Positions 1-7,337 of a DNA stretch of 64,000 nt are shown here, piece after piece; positions within the stretch are counted from its first letter, which is position 1; each line of letters starts with the position of its first letter. The stretch spans positions 930,001-994,000 of the forward strand of contig JADKJX010000001.1 in the NCBI GenBank assembly GCA_016720775.1. Direction: 5' to 3'. The translations under genes and the position numbers were made by a program. This stretch comes from Chitinophagaceae bacterium. GTDB lineage: Bacteria > Bacteroidota > Bacteroidia > Chitinophagales > Chitinophagaceae. The notes under the pieces were generated by a model. That model did no database searches. It was not told the DNA's origin and worked only from the letters and a program-made list of their open reading frames with translations.

Positions 1-380
1 AAGCTTTATTGGATTATGCGCCTGCTTCCGGGCTTATGTACGAAATGCCTTTCGACAATTACCAGGGTGAATACATATACTTAAAAGAAGGCGATACCGT
101 TTTACTTGGAGACGATGAACTGAAGGTGATCGAGGCCCCGGGGCATTCCCCTGGCCATATCTGTTTTTATAATGCGGCCGGGCATTTTATCATCAGCGGT
201 GATGTATTGTTTAACCGAAGCATTGGAAGAACCGACCTGCCGGGAGGAAACCACCAGGCCCTGTTGAAAAATATCCGGGAGAAATTATTTGTATTGCCGG
301 ATGAAACGATGGTGTACAGCGGGCATGGTCCGGTAACCACAATCGGGCAAGAGAAAAAGTATAATCCTTTTTTAAACTGA
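1..380 (+). CDS. MBL-fold metallo-hydrolase (glyoxalase II-like), 5'-truncated
   Basis: C-terminal part of a metallo-beta-lactamase-fold hydrolase. The frame is open to the window edge, so the start and the HxHxDH metal motif lie outside. Visible metal-site motifs in order are PGHSPGH, SGDVLF (bridging Asp) and YSGHGP (last His), as in glyoxalase II-like hydrolases. The internal TTG at position 9 is not taken as a start because the frame continues upstream without a stop. The 3' end overlaps the convergent epimerase gene by 9 bp. The family is usually a cytosolic thioester hydrolase; the substrate cannot be told from this fragment. Confidence 0.85.
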   Translation, partial: ALLDYAPASGLMYEMPFDNYQGEYIYLKEGDTVLLGDDELKVIEAPGHSPGHICFYNAAGHFIISGDVLFNRSIGRTDLPGGNHQALLKNIREKLFVLPDETMVYSGHGPVTTIGQEKKYNPFLN

Positions 381-770
381 CTGGCATAACTCCACCAGTA
401 CCCCATTAGTACCTTTAGGATGAAGAAAGCAAACCAGTTTATTGTCGGCCCCTTTTTTTGGTTCTTCATTCAGTAAAACAAAACCTTCGGACTGCAGGCG
501 CTTCATCTCAGCCTTAATATCGGCTACTTCAAAAGCAATGTGGTGTAGGCCTTCGCCTTTTTTGTCAATGAATTTTGCAATAACTCCGCCCGGGTCGGTA
601 CTTTCCAGCAATTCTATCTTGGTCTCGCCCTGTTGAAAGAAAGCAGTATTTACTTTTTCGCCCTCTACCAATTCTGTCTTATAGCACTGGCTATTCAGCA
701 GTTTTTCAAACAGCGGAACAGATGTTGCAAGGTTCTTTACAGCAATGCCGATGTGTTCGGTTTTAAGCAT
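372..770 (-). CDS. mce: methylmalonyl-CoA epimerase
   Basis: A 132-residue VOC/glyoxalase-fold protein, the normal length for methylmalonyl-CoA epimerase, which interconverts the (R) and (S) forms of methylmalonyl-CoA for the B12-dependent mutase. It starts with the family N terminus (HIGIAVKN, metal His6), followed by the second-half motif GLHHIAFEV (His76/77) and a C-terminal VLVELCQ (Glu127), which fit the expected metal ligands. A cobalamin-binding mutase subunit is encoded elsewhere in the window (36970-37377), so a propionyl/methylmalonyl-CoA pathway is likely present. It is convergent with the MBL hydrolase. Other VOC enzymes share the fold, but the motif pattern fits the epimerase best. 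Confidence 0.88.
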   Translation of the reverse strand: MLKTEHIGIAVKNLATSVPLFEKLLNSQCYKTELVEGEKVNTAFFQQGETKIELLESTDPGGVIAKFIDKKGEGLHHIAFEVADIKAEMKRLQSEGFVLLNEEPKKGADNKLVCFLHPKGTNGVLVELCQSV

Positions 771-858
771 GATTTTTTGGTTTGGGGCCGGGGTTTACGA
801 AATCGGTAAATTGAAAGCTGCCCCCGCATTTTGAGTGCTAAAATAGAACCTTTTGCAG

Positions 859-866
859 TAAATTTG
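859..866 (+). promoter_or_regulatory. Bacteroidota -7 element upstream of iscS
   Basis: TAAATTTG matches the Bacteroidota -7 consensus TAnnTTTG. A TTTG at 830-833 could be the -33 element, but its spacing (25 nt) is longer than usual. The expected leader to the iscS ATG at 902 is about 30 nt. Confidence 0.5.
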
Positions 867-901
867 CGTTATTACAAACAGAAACTAAACAGTTGGATTT
901 T

Positions 902-2119
902 ATGTTGAAATTGCCGATCTACCTTGATAACAATGCTACCACACCGATGGATCCCCGGGTGCTGGAGGCTATGACCCCATATTTTTTAGAACACTTTGGT
1001 AATGCCGCCAGCCGTAACCATCCTTTTGGTTGGGAAGCGGAAGAAGCCGTTGACTATGCAAGAGAGCAGGTTGCCAAACTGATCGGGGCCGATCCGAAAG
1101 AGATCATATTCACCAGCGGTGCAACCGAAGGAGATAACCTGGCCATTAAAGGGGTGTATGAAATGTATGCCAGCAAAGGCAACCACATCATCACCGCTAC
1201 TACTGAGCACAAAGCCGTGCTGGATACCTGCAAGCATATTGAAAAGATCGGCGGAGAAGTGACTTACCTGCAGGTAAATCCGGAAGGTCTTATTGATCTG
1301 AAAGAACTGGAAGCAGCCATCAAACCAACTACCATTCTTATTGCCATCATGTATGCCAATAATGAAATTGGAACGGTGATGCCGATAAAAGAAATAAGCG
1401 CCATTGCCCGTAAGAATGGTGTGCTGCTGTTTACCGACGGCACACAGGCAGTAGGAAAGATACCGGTTGATGTAAATAAAGATGGCATCGACCTGATGGC
1501 TTTCAGTGCACATAAAATGTACGGACCAAAAGGTGTGGGCGCTTTGTATGTTCGCCGCAAGAACCCAAGGGTAAAAGTAACTGCCCAGATGGATGGCGGT
1601 GGTCATGAGCGTGGCATGCGCAGCGGAACATTGAACGTACCGGGCATTGTTGGTTTTGGTAAAGCATGTGAACTGTGTATGCTGGATATGGAAGAAGATA
1701 CCAAACGCATTTCTAAACTGCGGGATAAACTTGAAACAGAATTAATGAAACTGGAAGAAGCATACGTGAATGGAAGCCGTGAACATCGCCTGCCGCACGT
1801 TACCAATATCTCTTTCAAGCATGTGGAAGGAGAAGGATTGCTGATGGGCTTTAATAAGAATATTGCCTTAAGCAGTGGATCGGCCTGCACATCTGCCTCA
1901 CTGGAACCAAGCTATGTGTTAAAAGCACTTGGATTGGGTGATGACCTGGCGCATTCATCCCTTCGTTTTGGGTTGGGACGATTTACCACCGAGGAGCAGA
2001 TCGATTATACCATTAAAGCAATAAGCGAAACGGTTTTAAAGTTAAGAGAAATGAGCCCGCTTTGGGAAATGTATAAAGAAGGAATAGACCTGAACAGCAT
2101 TAGCTGGGCAGCACATTAA
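902..2119 (+). CDS. iscS: cysteine desulfurase IscS
   Basis: A 405-residue PLP enzyme that takes sulfur from L-cysteine as a persulfide and passes it to the IscU scaffold. Seen: N-terminal YLDNNATTP, TTEHKAVL (His103, PLP stacking), SAHKMYGPKG (Lys205, Schiff base) and the active-site loop SSGSACTSASLEPS (Cys329). Length and spacing match group I IscS. I chose the ATG at 902 rather than a TTG nine bases upstream because it gives the standard N terminus. It is first of the set iscS-iscU-IscA-like; hscBA and ferredoxin are not adjacent. The gap to iscU holds a strong inverted repeat. Confidence 0.96.
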   Translation: MLKLPIYLDNNATTPMDPRVLEAMTPYFLEHFGNAASRNHPFGWEAEEAVDYAREQVAKLIGADPKEIIFTSGATEGDNLAIKGVYEMYASKGNHIITATTEHKAVLDTCKHIEKIGGEVTYLQVNPEGLIDLKELEAAIKPTTILIAIMYANNEIGTVMPIKEISAIARKNGVLLFTDGTQAVGKIPVDVNKDGIDLMAFSAHKMYGPKGVGALYVRRKNPRVKVTAQMDGGGHERGMRSGTLNVPGIVGFGKACELCMLDMEEDTKRISKLRDKLETELMKLEEAYVNGSREHRLPHVTNISFKHVEGEGLLMGFNKNIALSSGSACTSASLEPSYVLKALGLGDDLAHSSLRFGLGRFTTEEQIDYTIKAISETVLKLREMSPLWEMYKEGIDLNSISWAAH

Positions 2120-2130
2120 AACGTTAATCC

Positions 2131-2164
2131 GTTAATTGGTTTATTAGTTAAAGAACCAATTAAC
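2131..2164. repeat. perfect 11-bp inverted repeat between iscS and iscU
   Basis: Arms GTTAATTGGTT (2131-2141) and AACCAATTAAC (2154-2164) pair perfectly over a 12-nt loop. There is no T-tract after it, so it is not a classical terminator. It lies in the 85-nt gap inside the isc gene set and could set the relative amounts of the two mRNAs or be an operator; function is inferred only. Confidence 0.6.
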
Positions 2165-2204
2165 GAGTATACAAATTAACTAATTAACAAATAAATTTTT
2201 AATC

Positions 2205-2624
2205 ATGGCATATTCAGAAAAAGTGATCGATCACTACCAGAACCCCAAGAATGTGGGTACGCTTGACAAAGCTGCAAAAAATGTAGGTACCGGACTGGTG
2301 GGTGCACCGGAGTGTGGAGACGTAATGCGTCTCCAGATTGAGGTGGATGATGCAACCGGTATGATAACCGATGCAAAATTCAAAACCTTCGGATGTGGTT
2401 CTGCCATCGCTTCTTCTTCATTGGCTACGGAGTGGCTGAAAGGAAGAAGTGTGGATGAAGCGCTGAAGATCGACAACATGGATATCGTGGAAGAGTTGAA
2501 TCTCCCCCCCGTAAAGATCCACTGCAGTGTGTTGGCAGAAGATGCGATCAAAGCAGCCATCAACGACTACCGTGTAAAGAATGGCATGGAAGCGATCAAG
2601 TTTGAAGAAAGTGTAGTACACTAA
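2205..2624 (+). CDS. iscU: Fe-S cluster scaffold protein IscU
   Basis: A 139-residue scaffold on which Fe-S clusters are built from IscS-derived sulfur. All hallmark residues are present: Cys37 with Asp39 (PECGDVM), Cys64 (FGCGSAIASSS) and Cys107 after His106 (KIHCSVL). The LPPVK motif at 100-104 is the known docking site for the chaperone HscA, which suggests an HscA/DnaK partner elsewhere although none is in this window. It lies 85 nt downstream of iscS and 65 nt upstream of the IscA-like gene. The gap after it contains a G/C-rich repeat. Confidence 0.96.
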   Translation: MAYSEKVIDHYQNPKNVGTLDKAAKNVGTGLVGAPECGDVMRLQIEVDDATGMITDAKFKTFGCGSAIASSSLATEWLKGRSVDEALKIDNMDIVEELNLPPVKIHCSVLAEDAIKAAINDYRVKNGMEAIKFEESVVH

Positions 2625-2660
2625 AAGCCTCCCCAACCCCTCCCAAGGAGGGGCTTTAAA
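2624..2660. repeat. G/C-rich REP-like palindromic element
   Basis: Between iscU and the IscA-like gene. CCCCTCC (2637-2643) pairs with GGAGGGG (2647-2653) around a 3-nt loop, and outer AAAGCC/GGCTTT ends extend it. On the minus strand the order is a C-rich arm, a short loop, a G-rich arm and then a G-rich tail ending in GGCT. That is the same layout as the element inside the next coding sequence (2722-2771). It is not followed by a T-tract. Confidence 0.55.
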
Positions 2661-2689
2661 GAGTAAAATAATTTATAGGATTTTCTTAA

Positions 2690-3109
2690 ATGAACAGTTC
2701 AAACCTAAATATTAAAGAAAGCCCTGCAACTGCAGGGTCCAATAATCCCCCTTTGGGGGGTGGGGGGGCTGATAACTCAATATTCATAAGCGATAAGGCA
2801 AAAGCAAAGGTGGTAAGCCTGATGACCGATGCCGGCGTTATCAACGACCAATCTTATTTTTTAAGAGTGGGTGTTGTTGGCGGTGGCTGCAGCGGGCTCA
2901 GTTACAAAATGGATTTTGATAACGAGGTGAAGCCAATGGACCAGGTGTTTGAAGATAAAGGAATAAAAATAGTCTGCGACCTGAAGAGTTTCTTATACCT
3001 CGTGAATACCGAGCTGGAATTCAGCGATGGATTAAATGGCAAAGGGTTTTATTTCAACAATCCAAATGCCAGCCGCAGTTGCGGATGCGGAGAAAGTTTT
3101 GCTGTATAA
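2690..3109 (+). CDS. IscA/HesB-family Fe-S assembly protein with odd N-terminal extension
   Basis: A 139-residue A-type carrier that receives or delivers Fe-S clusters. The IscA fold begins near residue 30 (IFISDKAKAKV). The three conserved cysteines are Cys67 (GGGCSGLSY) and Cys131/Cys133 (SCGCGESF). Residues 1-28 are unlike the family. They are read through two palindromes, CCCTGCA/TGCAGGG at 2722-2737 and CCCCC/GGGGG at 2747-2759, followed by a G-tract, and give a Pro/Gly-rich stretch (NPPLGGGG). I infer a REP-like element inserted in frame. No later in-frame start restores a normal-length protein, so the ATG at 2690 is kept. Third gene of the isc set; ErpA or SufA are alternative names. 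Confidence 0.9.
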   Translation: MNSSNLNIKESPATAGSNNPPLGGGGADNSIFISDKAKAKVVSLMTDAGVINDQSYFLRVGVVGGGCSGLSYKMDFDNEVKPMDQVFEDKGIKIVCDLKSFLYLVNTELEFSDGLNGKGFYFNNPNASRSCGCGESFAV

Positions 3110-3132
3110 AGATTTTTTCTAAAATAAATTGA

Positions 3133-3158
3133 AAGCCTCCTTTTGCAAGGAGGCTTTT
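3133..3158. terminator. bidirectional terminator
   Basis: Hairpin AAGCCTCC / GGAGGCTT with an 8-nt loop and T-runs on both strands, between the convergent IscA-like gene and the proline-rich protein gene. Confidence 0.8.
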
Positions 3159-3165
3159 CTTATTG

Positions 3166-3560
3166 TTATTCTTCGGCTTTAGGCGCTTTTGGTGGAGCAG
3201 GTGGTGGCGGAGGTGGTGGTAATTCACCGTATTTCTTTTCATAAAAAGATCTGTTGGCGTTCCATTTCTCCATAGAAATTTTTTCCGTTACCCCTTTCTT
3301 TTTTGCATACACCATGTTTTTCCCGTTATTGTAATGAACAGACAGGTCATATCCCTGGTCATTTACAATAACCGGGGGTGTAAACTTTACCTCTTCAATC
3401 ATTGGTGGGGCAGGTGGTGGCGGGGAGGAGGTGGTACTTCAGCAACCATGCCAGGCGGCGGTGGAGGTGGTGGCGGGGGTGGGGCTTTCTTTGATGTTTT
3501 TTGTGCCATTGTGTGCAGGGATAGCACGCAAACAATTAGCAGCAGCATGATTTTTTTCAT
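3166..3560 (-). CDS. secreted proline-rich protein, broken by a 1-nt frameshift
   Basis: No known family recognised. From ATG at 3560 the frame encodes a signal peptide (MKKIMLLLIVCVLSLHTMAQ), then a run of ten prolines, then reaches a stop near 3403. The C-terminal half (3166-3402) is open in another frame: about 60 residues rich in Lys, Tyr and Asn, ending in a second proline block (GELPPPPPPPAPPKAPKAEE). Adding one C to the CCCC run (GGGG at 3422-3425 on the plus strand) fuses both halves into a 131-residue protein with continuous proline-rich coding, so I annotate one gene. The break may be a sequencing error, a real mutation or slippage. Predicted periplasmic or surface-exposed. Confidence 0.7.
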
Positions 3561-3930
3561 AATATTTTTTTCCTGAGATGCAGGGCAATCCGTATTCCAT
3601 AAATAAGCCCCGCCGGTTTAACGACGGGGCCTAAGCAGTTGGTTTTGGGTAAACAACTCTTACCCTATGGTAGTATCATACGCAATGATAGGGCTATCAT
3701 CACCTGTTGTCAGTTGTTTAACAACCAGCCCGGCGTTATGACAAGGCCCTTTCCTGAAATGCTGCATTAGGTGGAAAAGTTTCTTTTAGGCTGCAGAAAT
3801 TCAGCCCGTGTTGTTTAATTTAAAAAAATACGTTAATCCGAACTTAAAAAAGGGCATATATCATTCGTAGTCATGTTTATGACTGCACAATACCACGTTA
3901 TACCTTAAATTGCAACAATTTTAAACGTAT
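3561..3930. other. 370-bp gene-free region with several hairpins
   Basis: No credible coding sequence. A G/C-rich hairpin sits at 3607-3630 (GCCCCG / CGGGGC with one internal mismatch), and short dyads follow: GGGTAA/TTACCC at 3647-3665, then TGATAG/CTATCA near 3690-3706 and GTTG/CAAC pairs near 3700-3725. The proximal 200 nt of gldF leader is A/T-rich. Could hold promoters for the two divergent genes and possibly a structured RNA; no known riboswitch was recognised. Confidence 0.4.
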
Positions 3931-4653
3931 ATGTGGAGCATTTGTAAAAAAGAACTGCAGCAGTTTTTCAGTAATCTCACCGGCTATATTACCATCGTTT
4001 TGTTTCTGCTGGTAAACGGGCTGTTCCTCTTCGTATTACCCGACAGTAATATTTTTGATTTTGGTTATGCTTCCCTGGATAAATTTTTTGAGCTGGCTCC
4101 CTGGATACTTCTTTTCCTGGTTCCTGCCATTACCATGCGTACGCTGGCTGATGAATTCAAAGGAGGTACATTTGAGATCCTTCAAACCCGGCCCTTGTCC
4201 AGGTGGCAGATCGTGTTGGGTAAATATTTCTCTGTATTGATCGTACTTTTGTTTGTGATCATACCCACGTTGATCTATGTCTTTACCATTAAATCACTAA
4301 GTACACAGGGTGGTATTGATAGTGGCGGAATATTGGGAAGTTATACCGGCCTCTTTTTACTGGGAGCAGTTTTTGCGGCTATTGGTATCTGCTGCAGTGG
4401 GTTTACCAGTAATGCAGTGGTTGCGTTTCTCATAAGTGCTTTTGCCTGCCTGGTCTTATATTTCGGCTTTAATGCACTGAGCCGGTTATCTTTTTTTGCA
4501 AACGGGGCCGATTACTATATTGAGATGCTGGGCATCGATTTTCATTACCGCAGTATCAGCCGCGGTGTACTCGACAGCCGTGATGTGATCTACTTCATCA
4601 GCATCATCTTCCTCTTTCTATTAATTACTGTAAAAAATCTCCGTAAAAAATAA
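3931..4653 (+). CDS. gldF: gliding motility ABC transporter permease GldF
   Basis: A 240-residue ABC-2 type permease with about six membrane helices, the length expected of GldF. The N terminus (WSICKKELQQFFSNLTGYI) and the loop LADEFKGGTFEILQTRPLSRWQIVLGKY are characteristic of the family. In Bacteroidota GldF forms a transporter with GldG and the ATPase GldA, required for gliding in some species. Its stop codon directly abuts the gldG ATG, so the two are co-translated. gldA is not in the window, as is common. A general ABC-2 permease is the alternative, but the gldG neighbour settles it. Confidence 0.9.
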   Translation: MWSICKKELQQFFSNLTGYITIVLFLLVNGLFLFVLPDSNIFDFGYASLDKFFELAPWILLFLVPAITMRTLADEFKGGTFEILQTRPLSRWQIVLGKYFSVLIVLLFVIIPTLIYVFTIKSLSTQGGIDSGGILGSYTGLFLLGAVFAAIGICCSGFTSNAVVAFLISAFACLVLYFGFNALSRLSFFANGADYYIEMLGIDFHYRSISRGVLDSRDVIYFISIIFLFLLITVKNLRKK

Positions 4654-6363
4654 ATGAGCCTTATCAATAAAATATGGAAGACTAAGTTCTGGCTGCCGAT
4701 GATCGTTGTTTTATTGGTTGGCATCAACTGGCTGGCATCCTTGTATCATACCAGGATCGATCTTACCAATGAAAACCGGTTTACCTTATCAAAGCCAACA
4801 AAAAAAATACTAAAGGCGCTGGATGATGTGGTGCAGGTGGATGTTTTTCTGAAAGGAGATTTCCCCAGCGGATTTAAAAAACTGGCCGGCAGTACGGATG
4901 AAATGCTGGGTGAGTTCAAAGAGATCGCCGGAAATAAACTGCAATATAATTTTATCAGCCCGGATGAGGATGTACCGGAGACCTCGGTTAAATGGGGAGA
5001 TACGCTTTCTGCTTTAGGCCTGTATCCTTTTAATTTAAAATCGCAATTAAAGGAAGGAGAAAAGCAACAATTGGTGTATCCTGTGGCACTGTTGCACTAT
5101 AAAGAAAAGACAGTTCCGGTAAGACTTTATAACGGCATACCAAACATCAGCCGGGAAGAAATTAACAGCGCCGAAGCCATGATGGAATTTGAACTTGCAA
5201 ATGCCATATTCAAACTCACCAATGATGTGAAGCCCATGCTGGCCTATTCCATCGGAAATGGCGAACCCCCGGTAGGAAGTTATATCACGTATGACCTGGT
5301 TGAAAATATTTTACGCCCCAACTACAATCTTTTTACGTTTAACCTGAACACGCAGGCAGGCATCCCCGACACCTTCAAGGTATTAATGATCGTGAAGCCG
5401 GTAAAACCATTCACCGATGAAGAAAAGCTGAAGATAGACCAGTTTGTAATGCGTGGCGGGAAAGTGATGTTCTTTATTGATAAGCTGAATGCCGAAATGG
5501 ACAGCCTGCGGATAAAAAATGAGGTTATTGCATACGACCGGGGATTGGAATTGAACGACCTGTTCTTTAAATACGGTGTACGGGTCAACTCAGACCTGGT
5601 GATGGACCTGCAAAGCGACCGCCTGCCTTTTGATGTGAATGGTAATGGCCAGTTTGAATTTCTGATCTGGAATTATTTTCCTGTTTTTGCATCAACCTCT
5701 TCGCATGCCATCACTAAGAACATAGGCTTTGTATCAGGTAAGTTTGTGAACTCCATTGATACCGTGGAAGCAGATGGAATTAAAAAAACTTTTTTATTAA
5801 GCAGCTCTCCTAATTCAAGAACCATTTCAACACCGGCATTGATCAGTGGCAATGAAAATGTAAATGCACCGAAAGACGAAAAATTTAATAAGTCGAATAT
5901 ACCGGTTGCGGTTTTGCTCGAAGGAAAATTTCAGTCGCTCTTCACCAACCGGCTGTCAAACGCATTTAGTGACAGCCTGGCGAAATATGGAGCAGTATTT
6001 CTTCCGCAGTGTGTGCAGGATAATAAGATGATCATCGTGGCAGACGGTGATATGGTGCTGAACTCTGTTCAAAAAAATGAACCATTGCCAATGGGTATGA
6101 ATCCATTCACCTACGGTTCGCAATACCAGTACCAGTTTGCCAACAAAGATTTTTTACAAAACTGCCTCGACTACCTCATCAATCCTTCCGGTCTTTCGGA
6201 AGCAAAAGCAAAGGATTATACGTTGCGATTACTTGATAAGAAAAAAGTGGACAGCGAAAAAATGAACTGGCAGTTGATAAATATCGCCGTGCCTGTACTG
6301 CTCGTGATCCTGTTTGCATTGCTTTACCAGTTCCTGCGCAGAAGAAAATATACACAGCACTGA
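4654..6363 (+). CDS. gldG: gliding motility-associated ABC transporter substrate-binding protein GldG
   Basis: A 569-residue protein with one N-terminal membrane helix (about 13-31), a long periplasmic ABC-type unknown-transport domain and a C-terminal membrane helix (about 544-562) followed by a basic tail (RRRKYTQH). This topology and the opening pattern (YHTRIDLTNENRFTLSKPT) fit GldG. It likely works with GldF just upstream (no gap between stop and start). The TerC-like gene begins two bases after its stop, so all three are probably one transcript. Specific function of the complex in non-gliding members is unclear. Confidence 0.9.
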   Translation: MSLINKIWKTKFWLPMIVVLLVGINWLASLYHTRIDLTNENRFTLSKPTKKILKALDDVVQVDVFLKGDFPSGFKKLAGSTDEMLGEFKEIAGNKLQYNFISPDEDVPETSVKWGDTLSALGLYPFNLKSQLKEGEKQQLVYPVALLHYKEKTVPVRLYNGIPNISREEINSAEAMMEFELANAIFKLTNDVKPMLAYSIGNGEPPVGSYITYDLVENILRPNYNLFTFNLNTQAGIPDTFKVLMIVKPVKPFTDEEKLKIDQFVMRGGKVMFFIDKLNAEMDSLRIKNEVIAYDRGLELNDLFFKYGVRVNSDLVMDLQSDRLPFDVNGNGQFEFLIWNYFPVFASTSSHAITKNIGFVSGKFVNSIDTVEADGIKKTFLLSSSPNSRTISTPALISGNENVNAPKDEKFNKSNIPVAVLLEGKFQSLFTNRLSNAFSDSLAKYGAVFLPQCVQDNKMIIVADGDMVLNSVQKNEPLPMGMNPFTYGSQYQYQFANKDFLQNCLDYLINPSGLSEAKAKDYTLRLLDKKKVDSEKMNWQLINIAVPVLLVILFALLYQFLRRRKYTQH

Positions 6364-6365
6364 CA

Positions 6366-7319
6366 ATGGACAAAACACAATTAATATATTTTGTATTCAG
6401 CCTGGTGATCATCGTGGCATTGATATTCGACCTGGGTTTATTAAGCAAGAAGAACCAGGTGATCAGTTTGAAAACAGCATTAATTCAGACAATTTTCTGG
6501 GTAACGCTGTCATTTATTTTCTGCGGCTTCATCTGGTACGAAAATGAAGGGGGAAATGGCAAAGAAGATGCTGTCTCATACATCTCTGCCTACCTCCTGG
6601 AATGGTCCCTTTCCATTGACAACATCTTTGTCTTCATCATCATCTTTTCTTTTTTCAAAGTAAAGCCGGAGAATTATTCCCGGGTTTTATTGCTGGGCAT
6701 ATTAATGGCGATCGTATTCCGTATTATTTTTATTGCATTGGGCAGCGAGCTGGTTGCCCGGTTTGAATGGATCATGTACATTTTTGGTGCGTTCATTTTA
6801 TATACCGGCTTCCGGATGTTCATCACTAAAGAAGAAGAAGAATTTGACCCCGAGAAGAACTGGGCATACAGGCTCATGAAAAAATTCATGCGCATCAGCC
6901 ATGTAGAACCCAACGGACGGTTTATCATTGTACATAATAATAAAGCATTTTTTACTACCCTGTCAATGGTAGTGGTCATGCTCGGCCTCATCGATATTAT
7001 GTTTGCCCTGGATTCCATTCCGGCTGTCTTTTCCATCATCCCCAACCCCGATAAAAAACTGCTCATTTATTCTTCAAATATTTTTGCCGTGCTGGGACTC
7101 CGCAGCCTTTTCTTTTTATTAAGAGGTGCCGCCAATAAATTTGATTACCTGCAACAAGGTATTGCCATTGTGCTGGTGTTCGTGGGTATAAAGATGCTTA
7201 TCAAGGAGCTGATCGATATCCCCGTTTGGATATCGCTGCTGGTAATTGTATTTTGTATCTCAGGTTCTATCCTTTATTCCATAAATCATCAACGGAAAGG
7301 TGTGCCAACGGATATCTAA
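6366..7319 (+). CDS. TerC/Alx-family integral membrane protein
   Basis: A 317-residue polytopic membrane protein of the TerC family (Alx-type length). Seen: EWSLSIDNIFVF (about 79-90) and LIDIMFALDSIPAVF (about 208-222), the two acidic membrane motifs conserved in the family and thought to bind metal ions. Known Alx/TerC proteins act in manganese export or homeostasis and have been linked to metalation of secreted proteins; the role here is inferred. The start at 6366 is two bases after the gldG stop, indicating co-transcription with gldFG, an association not obviously explained by gliding. Confidence 0.9.
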   Translation: MDKTQLIYFVFSLVIIVALIFDLGLLSKKNQVISLKTALIQTIFWVTLSFIFCGFIWYENEGGNGKEDAVSYISAYLLEWSLSIDNIFVFIIIFSFFKVKPENYSRVLLLGILMAIVFRIIFIALGSELVARFEWIMYIFGAFILYTGFRMFITKEEEEFDPEKNWAYRLMKKFMRISHVEPNGRFIIVHNNKAFFTTLSMVVVMLGLIDIMFALDSIPAVFSIIPNPDKKLLIYSSNIFAVLGLRSLFFLLRGAANKFDYLQQGIAIVLVFVGIKMLIKELIDIPVWISLLVIVFCISGSILYSINHQRKGVPTDI

Positions 7320-7337
7320 ACCGATCAATAAATTACG

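Noticed and set aside
986..1606. Antisense open frame over iscS
   Set aside because: Overlaps a well-conserved gene in full, with no family similarity.
3334..3576. Glycine-rich small protein on the plus strand
   Set aside because: It is the complementary reading of the proline-rich gene and has no start context of its own.
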